From positions 558,001 to 622,000 of the forward strand of contig NZ_JAUSXL010000001.1 of NCBI RefSeq assembly GCF_030815975.1: DNA of 64,000 nucleotides, read 5' to 3'. A program made the translations under genes and the position numbers. The DNA is from Variovorax paradoxus. GTDB lineage: Bacteria > Pseudomonadota > Gammaproteobacteria > Burkholderiales > Burkholderiaceae_C. Of the stretch, positions 17,088-24,655 are shown in pieces; the first letter of the stretch is position 1, and every line of letters begins with the position of its first letter. The notes under the pieces were generated by a model that had not been told where the DNA came from, did not search any database, and saw only the letters and a list, made by a program, of their open reading frames with translations.

Positions 17088-18116
17088 ATGATTCGCAAGC
17101 TTCTGACACTGTGCGTGCTTTCCGCCACGCTGGCCGCCACATCGGCCTACTCGCAGGACAACGCCCTGGTGGTGAGCACGTGGGGTGGCAGCTTCCGCGA
17201 CCTCATCGACGAGAACATCGGCAAGGAGTTCACGAAGCAGACCGGCGTGCCGGTGAAGTACGTGACCGGCGGCACCATCGACCGCCTGAACAAGGCCAAG
17301 CTCGCCTCCAAGCCCGAAAGCGACATCACGTTCACGACCTCGCATGTCGGCTGGCTCTACGTGAACAGCGACCTGTTCGAGCAGCTCGACAACAGCAAGA
17401 TCCCGAACGCCAGCCGCCTGGTCGACCGCGCCAGGATCAGCCCGTACCACATCGGCAGCTGGGCCTATGTGTATTCCATCGGCTATCGCGCCGACCTGCT
17501 GCCGCCCAGCGTCAAATTCGAAAGCTGGAATGACCTGTGGAATCCGGCCCTGAAAGGCAAGATCAGCGCCCCTGACTTCGACCCCAGCCACTTGATTGCG
17601 GTTGCCGCCATGCTGTCGGGCGGAGATGCCAGGTCCTGGGAAAAAGGCCAGGACAAACTCAAGGCGCTCAAGCCCAACTTCAAGGCGTTCTATACCAACG
17701 ATGCCAATGCGCAGCAATTGATCGCCACCGGGGAAACGCCCGTGGAAGTCATTCTTTCGATGAACGCGTACCACATGGCCAGCCAGGGCGTGCCGATCAA
17801 GGTGGTCATGCCCAAGGAAGGTGCGGTGCTCGGCGTTGACACCATGGCCATCATGAAGGGAAGCACCAAGGCCGACCTGGCCCACAAGTTCCTGAACATC
17901 GCGCTGTCGCCCGAAGTGCAGTCAAGGATCGTGGCTTCGAAGAAAGCCAGCCCGGTCGTCGACAACGCAACGGTTTCGGCCGAAGACGCCAAGCTGCCGG
18001 GCGTATTCACCACCAAGGCACAGTGGGACACCCAGACCATCGTCATCGACAACAAGCTGCGCGCCGAGAAGACTGCCGAGTGGCGCAAGTGGTTCACCGA
18101 GAACATCATGAACTGA
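17088..18116 (+). CDS. ABC transporter substrate-binding protein, PotD/spermidine-putrescine class
   Basis: Periplasmic binding protein of 342 residues with a Sec signal peptide (positively charged MIRK, hydrophobic core, cleavage near residues 21-23 at AYSQ). The mature domain opens with ALVVSTWGGSFRD, typical of extracellular solute-binding family 1 members of the polyamine/opine/thiamine group, and contains WNDLWNPALKGKI. No lipobox was seen. The permease gene follows after 31 bases. The ligand is unknown; polyamines, opines or other cationic nitrogen compounds are typical for the class. Confidence 0.9.
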   Translation: MIRKLLTLCVLSATLAATSAYSQDNALVVSTWGGSFRDLIDENIGKEFTKQTGVPVKYVTGGTIDRLNKAKLASKPESDITFTTSHVGWLYVNSDLFEQLDNSKIPNASRLVDRARISPYHIGSWAYVYSIGYRADLLPPSVKFESWNDLWNPALKGKISAPDFDPSHLIAVAAMLSGGDARSWEKGQDKLKALKPNFKAFYTNDANAQQLIATGETPVEVILSMNAYHMASQGVPIKVVMPKEGAVLGVDTMAIMKGSTKADLAHKFLNIALSPEVQSRIVASKKASPVVDNATVSAEDAKLPGVFTTKAQWDTQTIVIDNKLRAEKTAEWRKWFTENIMN

Positions 18117-18147
18117 CCCCGTTGGGTCTCTGGAACAAGGTTCAGGA

Positions 18148-18996
18148 ATGCGCTCCGATCTACGGGCCTGGCTGGTATCTCCAGCCGTCATTGTTGCGAT
18201 GGGCATCGCCGTCTCACTGGCCGCGGTGTTCCAGTTCAGCTTTCGGGCGTTTGTTCCCGGCTCACTGGATGTCGGCGGGCTGACCTTCGCCAATTTCTCC
18301 GGCATGGGTAAGTCGATCTATCTCGATGCGTTTGCCAATACCTTGTTGCTGAGTGTGGAGACGACGGTGTTCTCGCTTGTCGCCGCCTATCCCCTGGCCT
18401 ACGCCCTGGTTCGCGTGAAGAACCGGGCTCTCAAATCCTTCATCCTGATCGTTTCGATCACGCCGCTATTCCTGGGTGAAATCGTCCGGACCTACTCGTG
18501 GATCGCCGTGCTGGGCAGCAACGGCTTCATCAACGGCACCTTGCGAAAGCTCGGCTTGATCGAATGGCCATTCGAACTCATGTTCACCCACTTGGGCGTG
18601 CTCGTCGCGCTGGTGCACGTGACGATTCCCGTGGTGGTCCTGATGCTCGCCACGGCGATCTCGCACATCAACCGCGACTATGAAAAGGCCGCGCAAAGCC
18701 TGGGCGCGGGCCCCGTCAAGACTTTCGTCACGGTCACGCTGCCTCTTTCGATGCCGGGCATTCTGGCCAGCATCACGACCGCCTTTGCCTGGACCTTCAG
18801 TGCCTTTGCGACGCCCCAGATGATTGGCGGAGGCCGCGTGCCCACGGTGTCGACCCTGGTCTACCAACTCGGCTTTTCCTCCATGAATTTTCCGCTGGCA
18901 GCCAGCCTGAGCGTGATGGGGCTGCTGATGACGACCGCGGCGCTCTTTGCCTTGGGACTCTTGACGAAGCGCCTGAAGGCCGCTGGAGGACACTGA
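18148..18996 (+). CDS. ABC transporter permease, PotB-like
   Basis: Inner-membrane permease of 282 residues with six predicted membrane helices. The ATPase-coupling EAA loop reads EKAAQSLGAGPVKTFVTVTL around residues 180-200. The start is the ATG at 18148, preceded by CAAGGTTCAGG. It sits between the binding protein and the second permease (one base gap), in the usual PotD-B-C order. Its base composition is visibly less GC-rich than genes outside the module. Confidence 0.9.
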   Translation: MRSDLRAWLVSPAVIVAMGIAVSLAAVFQFSFRAFVPGSLDVGGLTFANFSGMGKSIYLDAFANTLLLSVETTVFSLVAAYPLAYALVRVKNRALKSFILIVSITPLFLGEIVRTYSWIAVLGSNGFINGTLRKLGLIEWPFELMFTHLGVLVALVHVTIPVVVLMLATAISHINRDYEKAAQSLGAGPVKTFVTVTLPLSMPGILASITTAFAWTFSAFATPQMIGGGRVPTVSTLVYQLGFSSMNFPLAASLSVMGLLMTTAALFALGLLTKRLKAAGGH

Positions 18997-18997
18997 A

Positions 18998-19819
18998 ATG
19001 AAAATCCGAAGTTCCCTGCCTCTGCCGCTGCGTGTTGCCGGGCCGCTGCTGATCGCCATCCTGCTTGCATTCGTATTGTTGCCGGTGGTGGTGGTGACGA
19101 TCGCCGCATTCAACGAAAAAGCGATCCTTGCTTTTCCGCCTGAATCGTATTCACTCAAGTGGTTTGCGCGGGTGTTCAGCTATCCGGATTTCCAGGAAGG
19201 ATTTCGCTCAAGCATGGTCGTCACCGGATGGTCCTCTTTCCTTGCTTTGGTGATCGGGACGTGTCTATCCATCGCCGTGAAGCGGTTGGAGTTCCGGGGC
19301 AAGCAGCTCCTTCTCGCGATCCTGCATTCGCCGCTGGTGGTGCCGCATTTCACGTTGGGGCTGGGCCTGCTCATTCTGGTGTCGCAGACCTCGGTGCAAC
19401 GTGGATACGGCATCGTCATCCTGTGCCACGTCATGCTGGTGCTGCCCTTCGTGCTCAGGAGCGTCTATGTTTCCATGGAGAACCTGGACGAACGGCTCGA
19501 GCAGGCGGCGGGCAGTCTGGGCGCGCCGCCGGTGAAGGTGCTTTTCACCATCACGGTTCCTCTTTTGGCTCCGGGGCTCTTCGGTGGATGGCTGTTCGCT
19601 GCCATCATGTCATTCAGCGAATTCACTGCATCGCTTTTCGTGACGACACAGGACACGCAGACGCTGCCGGTGGCCATGTACAACTATGTTCGGGAGTTTG
19701 CCGACCCGACCCTGGCGGCGCTCTCCGCTGTCTACATTGCGGTGACGGCGGCACTGCTTGCGTTTGCCAACTATTTTCTGGGCTTGGGGAAAGTCCTCAA
19801 TATCGAGGACAACCATTAG
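18998..19819 (+). CDS. ABC transporter permease, PotC-like
   Basis: Second transmembrane subunit, 273 residues, six hydrophobic helices. Its EAA loop is EQAAGSLGAPPVKVLFTITV near residues 167-186. It completes the transporter whose ATPase is at 9657-10805. The stop lies 31 bases before the second copy of the TRAP 3'-end repeat, so it is the last intact gene of the 13.4-kb module. Confidence 0.9.
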   Translation: MKIRSSLPLPLRVAGPLLIAILLAFVLLPVVVVTIAAFNEKAILAFPPESYSLKWFARVFSYPDFQEGFRSSMVVTGWSSFLALVIGTCLSIAVKRLEFRGKQLLLAILHSPLVVPHFTLGLGLLILVSQTSVQRGYGIVILCHVMLVLPFVLRSVYVSMENLDERLEQAAGSLGAPPVKVLFTITVPLLAPGLFGGWLFAAIMSFSEFTASLFVTTQDTQTLPVAMYNYVREFADPTLAALSAVYIAVTAALLAFANYFLGLGKVLNIEDNH

Positions 19820-19850
19820 CGTAGCGCTGAGGGCGCGGGACACGCCCGGG

Positions 19851-19920
19851 ACATGGTGCGCTGCTGGTGGGGACGATTGCGGTGGCTGCGATTCCTTGGC
19901 TGTCCATTGGGTTTCTTTGA
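19851..19920 (+). repeat. Direct repeat, copy 2 (orphan 3' end of a TRAP permease gene)
   Basis: These 70 bases match 6417-6487 except for one deleted base and one synonymous substitution. They would encode ALLVGTIAVAAIPWLSIGFL and the stop in the same orientation, but no upstream permease sequence exists here; the PotC-like gene ends 31 bases before. Next to it on the right is the broken end of an AbiEii-type gene. It is a recombination scar or an insertion-site remnant. Confidence 0.9.
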
Positions 19921-19969
19921 CGGGGCGGGACCCGCTATGAGGAGTTGGCGGCTTTGCCCCTGGCGCCTG

Positions 19970-20434
19970 GAAGACGCTGTCGTCGGCCCAGCGATCCGAG
20001 TTCGCGAGCAGCTTGCTTGCGGCCATGTCCAGCACGGTGAGCGTCGCGATGTCGCCGATGCGGTCTTGCTCGCCCGGCCCATCGAGTCCGATGCGTGCTT
20101 CGAGCACGATCTCGAACTTGATATCGACGTCGCCCACACGCACCGTCGATCGGATGCCATATTGATCGGCGCGAAGTTCGCCGGTCTGCTGGATCTTCGC
20201 GCCCTTGCGGGCGAGCGCGTTCAGGCCTTGGTCGCCGGTTAGCAGCTGGCGCAGCTGCCGGTAGCCATCGATATCGGAAACGAGGAAGTCGATGTCCACC
20301 GACTCGCGGTACTCGCCATAGCGAAGCGCGATGGCCGTGCCGCCGCCGAACAGGCAGTGGTTCTCGGCGAGCAGTTCGGCGTCGAGCATTGCAAGTGCCT
20401 CGGCGACCCGTCGGTGGTGCGGGCGTTCAAACAT
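19970..20434 (-). pseudogene. Nucleotidyltransferase AbiEii/AbiGii toxin family gene, 3'-truncated
   Basis: Type IV toxin-like nucleotidyltransferase (DUF1814 family). Starting at the ATG at 20434, residues 1-155 follow the family: CLFGGGTAIALRYGEYRESV with the GG...DID-type nucleotidyltransferase core (SVDIDFLVSD), GIRSTVRVGDVDIKFEIVLE, and LDMAASKLLANSDRWADDSVF. Homology ends abruptly at 19970. Full-length members continue with RDLIDLAM and roughly 70-90 more residues, which are missing. The frame stays open by chance into sequence antisense to the PotC-like gene, so a readthrough product could be made but would lack the native C-terminus. The start overlaps the end of the XRE gene by 8 bases. 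Confidence 0.8.
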
Positions 20435-20897
20435 GCAGCGGCTTCCTGCCCAATGTGCGTGCCAGTTCGTCAAGCAGGTGCCGCTCTCGCGCATCGAGCG
20501 CGGATGCGGCGACATGGCGCCAATTGCGTTCGTACGTGGCCCATGCCTCTTCGGGCGTGAGTTCGGTGCTCGGTGCCAGCTGCCAGGCGAGCCGGCGCAG
20601 TTGGGCGTAGTCGGCGATTCGCACGCCGCCCGAAACCGGCGCCGGGGGGGCGAATTGCGTTGACGGGACCACGTCGACATCCAGGCCCAGCGCCGCGAGG
20701 GCATTCATGTACGCACCCATCGTGACCGAGGGCTCGCCGCGTTCGATGCGGTGCAGTGTCATGCGGGACACGCCTGCCGCTTCCGCCGCCGTGGTGGCGC
20801 TGACCTTCAGGGCCTTGCGGCGAGCATGGATACGCCGGCCGAATGCAGTGAGGCGGCGATCGGCCGCGGGGACGAGAAGTGGGGCTGCAGAAGGCAT
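20427..20897 (-). CDS. XRE-family helix-turn-helix regulator, probable antitoxin partner
   Basis: Protein of 156 residues with an HTH_3-type domain at about residues 15-75 (FGRRIHARRKALKVSATTAA, then AGVSRMTLHRIERGEPSVTM). The C-terminal half is of the type found in regulators paired with AbiEii-like nucleotidyltransferases. It overlaps the truncated toxin gene by 8 bases, which indicates a former bicistronic unit. A palindrome lies directly upstream (20915-20936), so autoregulation is plausible. If the toxin is dead, the antitoxin is retained without its target. Confidence 0.85.
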   Translation of the reverse strand: MPSAAPLLVPAADRRLTAFGRRIHARRKALKVSATTAAEAAGVSRMTLHRIERGEPSVTMGAYMNALAALGLDVDVVPSTQFAPPAPVSGGVRIADYAQLRRLAWQLAPSTELTPEEAWATYERNWRHVAASALDARERHLLDELARTLGRKPLHV

Positions 20898-20914
20898 ATG
20901 TGTATCTCATATTA

Positions 20915-20936
20915 GACAAAATCAGGAGATTTGTCC
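20915..20936. promoter_or_regulatory. Inverted repeat upstream of XRE gene, candidate autoregulatory operator
   Basis: GACAAAATC / GATTTGTC (one extra A in the left half) is centred about 28 bases before the XRE start codon, in a short AT-rich stretch within GC-rich DNA. The position over the promoter fits an operator for the encoded HTH protein. The rest of the gap to 21129 shows nothing recognisable. Confidence 0.5.
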
Positions 20937-21129
20937 AGAATGAGAGACATCAAGCAAGGAAAGAATGCCTGCCGCATTCGACAAATTCCCGATCGGAAAC
21001 AGGGCCTTCCGCCGCACGTCGCCTCACGTGTTGTAGCGTCTCGATGGTCGCCCGCCAGCACCGCACCGCCAGCACCGCAGTACCGCGCATGCCCGCGGCC
21101 ACCGAGGTCGCGACACCATGAAGCCTTGA

Positions 21130-21723
21130 ATGCAGCAACAAGCCATCTCCGCCCACGACATCTTTCCGCACATCCGCATCGTCATGGGCATGGTGATCGG
21201 CCTTGGCGTGACGCGGCTTTTGTCGGGCGTGGCGCGCATCGTGCAGCACCCGGCGCAGTACCGGCTCTATGCGGTGCACCTTGCCTGGGTGGCTTCGGTG
21301 CTGCTGGCGCTGGTGCATTTCTGGTGGTGGGAGTTCGGCCTCTACCAGATCGAGAGCTGGACCTTCGGCACCTATGCCTTCATCGTCAGCTACGCGATCG
21401 TGCTGTTCCTGCTGTGCGCGCTGCTCTTTCCGGACAGCATGCGCGATTACGCGAGCTATGAAGACTATTTCTATGCCCGCCGCGCCTGGTTCTTCGGCTT
21501 GCTGGCCGCGACCTATCTGCTCGACGTGGTCGACACGCTGATCAAGGGAGAGGCGCACTTCGCCCGCTTTGCGCTGGAGTACCTGATCCGCACGCCCGTG
21601 CTTGTGACGCTGTGCATGGTGGCAGCCAAGAGTACCAGCCAGCGCTTTCACACCGTCTTCGTGGCGGCCACGCTGGTCTACCAGCTGTCGTGGATCTTTC
21701 GATTCTTCGATACCTTGGGCTGA
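21130..21723 (+). CDS. Conserved hypothetical multi-pass membrane protein
   Basis: Protein of 197 residues with five to six hydrophobic segments (about residues 15-35, 47-66, 78-100, 118-135, 150-165, 173-193). Notable pieces are VIGLGVTRLLSG in the first helix, a tryptophan-rich LVHFWWWEFG, and a hydrophilic loop DSMRDYASYEDYFYARRAWF. No enzyme or transporter family is recognised. It stands alone between the XRE promoter and the PhoD-like gene. The ATG is the first in-frame start, but no strong ribosome site is visible. Confidence 0.7.
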   Translation: MQQQAISAHDIFPHIRIVMGMVIGLGVTRLLSGVARIVQHPAQYRLYAVHLAWVASVLLALVHFWWWEFGLYQIESWTFGTYAFIVSYAIVLFLLCALLFPDSMRDYASYEDYFYARRAWFFGLLAATYLLDVVDTLIKGEAHFARFALEYLIRTPVLVTLCMVAAKSTSQRFHTVFVAATLVYQLSWIFRFFDTLG

Positions 21724-21886
21724 TGGTCCGGTGCTTGCGCGAGCGGCACGCCGCGCGCTCCCGGCTGACGCGCGCATCGGCGGCAGCCTACGTTGAAAAC
21801 CAAGGTCTTCACATTCAATGGCGCCGACGTCGAACGGGGACCGAGGCGTGCCGTGCGTCTTGCCGTCGGCGGATCAGGAGACAGCC

Positions 21887-23665
21887 ATGCGCACCCGCGA
21901 TGAGAAGAAGAACGACGAGGCAAGCCATGCAATTCACGACGCAGACACCGACCCCCCGCAAGCCCTGACTGGCACCACGCGACGCTCCCTCTTGCGCAGC
22001 GCCGTGCTGTTCGCGATGTTCTCGGGCAGCGGCATCAGCTTGACCGGCTGTGGTGGTGGCGGTGGTGGCGGAGGAGGAGGCATCGGCATCGGTGGTGGCG
22101 GCGGCAGCCCGCCCGACAGCGCGGGCTCGGTGTTCAAGCACGGCATCGCGAGCGGCGATCCGTTGTCCGACCGCGTGATCCTCTGGACCCGCGTGACGGC
22201 GCCCGCACCGGGTACCCTGAACATCGATTGGGAGGTGGCCAGCGACGAGCGCTTCGGCATCATCGTCGCGCGCGGCATCGCGAGCACCGGCCCCGAGCGC
22301 GACTACACGGTCAAGGTGGACGCCATGGGCCTCCAGCCGGCCAGCACCTATTTCTATCGCTTCTCCATGGGCCACGAGAACTCGCCCATCGGCCGCACCA
22401 AGACGCTGCCCGTGGGCGGCGTGTCGCAGGCCAGGCTGGCGGTGGTGTCGTGCTCCAACTTCCCGAGCGGCTACTTCAATGTCTATGCCGACATCGCCAG
22501 GCGCACCGACATCGACGTGGTGCTGCACCTGGGAGACTACATCTACGAGTACGGCCGGGTGGGCTATGCGTCGCAGCTCGCCATTGCCATCGACCGCGAG
22601 TCGAACCCCGACCACGAGATCCTGACGCTCGCGGACTACCGCCTGCGCCATGCGCAGTACCGCACCGACAGCGACCTGCGCGCCCTGCATGCGCGGCTGC
22701 CGATGATCGCGGTGTGGGACGATCACGACGTGGCGGACGACGCGTGGTCCGGCGGGGCCGAGAATCACGACGAAGCAACCGAGGGCAGCTTTGCCGCACG
22801 GCGCGCGGCGGCCGTGCAGGCCTACCACGAGTGGCTGCCGACGCGGCTGCCCGACCCGGCCAACCCGCTGCGGATCTACCGTTCGTTCGACTTCGGCACG
22901 CTGGCATCGATGCACATGCTCGACACCCGGCTGATCGGCCGCGACAAGCAGGTCACGCTGGCGCAGTACCTGGCCGGCGAGGCCTCGGCCGCCACGCGGC
23001 AGCTGATGGGGCAGCCGCAGGTGGATTGGCTCGCCGAGCGCATGGCCGCATCGCCCTGCACCTGGCAGGTGCTCGGCCAGCAGGTGCTCATGATGCGCAT
23101 GCTCATTCCGTTGAGCATCGCGACCGACTTCTCCCTCGAGACGCTGACCGCCTACCTGGCGGCGCTGGCGCTTCCGGACTCCGCGCGCAGCGCCAGCCAG
23201 CGGGCCCTGGTCACCCAGCAGAAGGTGCCCTACAACCTGGACGCCTGGGACGGCTACCCGGCCGCGCGCGACACGGTGCTTGCCATGGCGCGCAGCCAGG
23301 GCAAGAACCTGATCTCGCTGGCCGGCGACACGCACAACGCCTGGGCCGGGAACCTCACCGACGCCTCCGGGCAGCGGCTCGGCGTGGAGTTCGGCACTTC
23401 CTCGGTGTCTTCTCCCGGCTTCGAGCGGGCGCTGCCGCTGATCGCCAACGACCTGCTGGCCGATGGCTTCCGGCGCATGGTCGACGACCTGCGCTACGCC
23501 GAGACCAGCAAGCGCGGCTATGCGGTGCTGACGCTGACGCCGGCCGAGGCGCGCTGCGACTATATCGAGATCAGCACGGTGCTGAGCCGCGACTATTCGG
23601 TGAGGCTGGCCGCCACGCTGCGCGCGCTGCCGGGTGTCGGCAACCTGCAGGTGCTCGCTGCCTGA
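21887..23665 (+). CDS. PhoD-like alkaline phosphatase/phosphodiesterase, predicted Tat lipoprotein
   Basis: Secreted metallophosphoesterase of 592 residues. The ATG at 21887 was chosen because GGAG lies 8-10 bases upstream and the N-terminus then carries a Tat motif (TRRSLLRS, about residues 28-35) followed by a hydrophobic stretch and the lipobox LTGC. After that cysteine comes a run of ten glycines, then another glycine-rich stretch. The PhoD N-terminal domain (VFKHGIASGDPLSDRVILWTR) and the catalytic domain follow: HLGDYIYEYG, AVWDDHDVADDAW, and SLAGDTHNAW with the metal-binding His/Asp residues. It probably scavenges phosphate from phosphodiesters at the membrane surface. It ends convergently with the NmrA-like gene. 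Confidence 0.9.
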   Translation: MRTRDEKKNDEASHAIHDADTDPPQALTGTTRRSLLRSAVLFAMFSGSGISLTGCGGGGGGGGGGIGIGGGGGSPPDSAGSVFKHGIASGDPLSDRVILWTRVTAPAPGTLNIDWEVASDERFGIIVARGIASTGPERDYTVKVDAMGLQPASTYFYRFSMGHENSPIGRTKTLPVGGVSQARLAVVSCSNFPSGYFNVYADIARRTDIDVVLHLGDYIYEYGRVGYASQLAIAIDRESNPDHEILTLADYRLRHAQYRTDSDLRALHARLPMIAVWDDHDVADDAWSGGAENHDEATEGSFAARRAAAVQAYHEWLPTRLPDPANPLRIYRSFDFGTLASMHMLDTRLIGRDKQVTLAQYLAGEASAATRQLMGQPQVDWLAERMAASPCTWQVLGQQVLMMRMLIPLSIATDFSLETLTAYLAALALPDSARSASQRALVTQQKVPYNLDAWDGYPAARDTVLAMARSQGKNLISLAGDTHNAWAGNLTDASGQRLGVEFGTSSVSSPGFERALPLIANDLLADGFRRMVDDLRYAETSKRGYAVLTLTPAEARCDYIEISTVLSRDYSVRLAATLRALPGVGNLQVLAA

Positions 23666-23671
23666 GCGTTC

Positions 23672-23686
23672 ACCGCGCTCCGCGGT
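23672..23686. terminator. Short GC stem-loop between convergent genes
   Basis: ACCGCG CTC CGCGGT forms a perfect 6-bp stem with a 3-base loop in the 20-base gap between the phosphatase stop (23665) and the stop of the minus-strand gene (23686). No T-tract follows, so its role as terminator is only suggested by position. Confidence 0.35.
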
Positions 23687-24546
23687 CAGGAGTGCGCCAC
23701 CAGGCCGCGGATGTAAGCCTCGAGCGTGGTCGAGCCCCGCAACGCATCGTCGGGCATGTCGAAGCTGGCGTCGACGCTCACCGCGGTCATTCGCGCATAC
23801 GACTCCGCCGCAGCTTCGGAAAAACCGAGGCTGCGGTAGGCCTCCTGCCACTTGCTGCGCGGCGTGACGTCGAGCTCGACCGGCCGGCCGAGTGCTTTCG
23901 AAAACGCCTTCGCCACGTCGGCCGAGGAGTAGCGCCTCGGACCCTCCACGTAGCGGATGCCGATGTCGTCGAGGGAGGACACCAGCCTGCGGGCCGCCAT
24001 CTCGCCGAGGTCGTGCGGCGCGGCCATGGGGATGGCGAGGTCGGGGTCGTACATCGTGGGCAGCCTGCCCGTGCTGCGCACGGCGCCGAGCAGTCCGTCC
24101 CAGTTGCTCATGTAGTAGGCCGCGCGGTTGATGGCCGCCGGAATGGATTGGCGGCGCAGGCCCTCTTCGAGTTCCCACAGGACGCTCAGATCGCCGATGC
24201 GCTCGCCGGGCTGCGCGCCGCCGGTCGATTCCGCCACGACCTTCTGCAGCCCCGAGCCCTCCAGCGCAGACAGGATGTTGGCGACCGTGCGCCTCTCGAT
24301 GGCGTCGGTGTCCGCCGCCGTGTCCGCGGATGGATTGAGCAGGAAGGCGCGGCTGCCGTGCTGCAACGCCGCGCGCAGCGACGCCACGTCTTCAACGTTT
24401 GCCTCGGCGATCGCGGCGCCTTTTGCGCGCCACGCGCCGGCGCGGTTCGCGTCGCGCGTGACGATTGTCACTTGTTCGCCGCGGCCGAGCAGCGCCTGCG
24501 CGACCGCCGAGCCGACATGTCCTGTGCCACCCATGATGACGTACAT
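23686..24546 (-). CDS. NmrA-like NAD(P)-binding protein (atypical SDR)
   Basis: Protein of 286 residues with the atypical Rossmann motif IMGGTGHVGSAVAQAL at the N-terminus (GGxGxxG at about residues 5-11), VVAESTGGAQ around 110-120, and no YxxxK pair, as in NmrA/HSCARG-type redox sensors and quinone oxidoreductase-like SDRs. The ATG at 24546 is preceded by GGAGAG; longer frames upstream are not supported. The next gene upstream on this strand (AadA-like) ends 110 bases away. No target or substrate can be assigned. Confidence 0.85.
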   Translation of the reverse strand: MYVIMGGTGHVGSAVAQALLGRGEQVTIVTRDANRAGAWRAKGAAIAEANVEDVASLRAALQHGSRAFLLNPSADTAADTDAIERRTVANILSALEGSGLQKVVAESTGGAQPGERIGDLSVLWELEEGLRRQSIPAAINRAAYYMSNWDGLLGAVRSTGRLPTMYDPDLAIPMAAPHDLGEMAARRLVSSLDDIGIRYVEGPRRYSSADVAKAFSKALGRPVELDVTPRSKWQEAYRSLGFSEAAAESYARMTAVSVDASFDMPDDALRGSTTLEAYIRGLVAHS

Positions 24547-24655
24547 GCGTGTCTCTCCCGTTCGTTGTGCCTGGAGGAAAGCCTGGTGGAGCGCGACTGC
24601 GGCGCATGTCGTTCGGTTTTTGAACCGACCCTTCGCCACGGCGCGGCGCAATGGC

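Noticed and set aside
6417..19920. Insertion sequence or integron
   Set aside because: No transposase, integrase, terminal inverted repeats or attC-like sites were found; the repeats are gene-derived direct repeats.
21815..24178. 787-codon open frame on the minus strand opposite the PhoD-like gene
   Set aside because: Antisense shadow; the sense product has complete metallophosphoesterase motifs.
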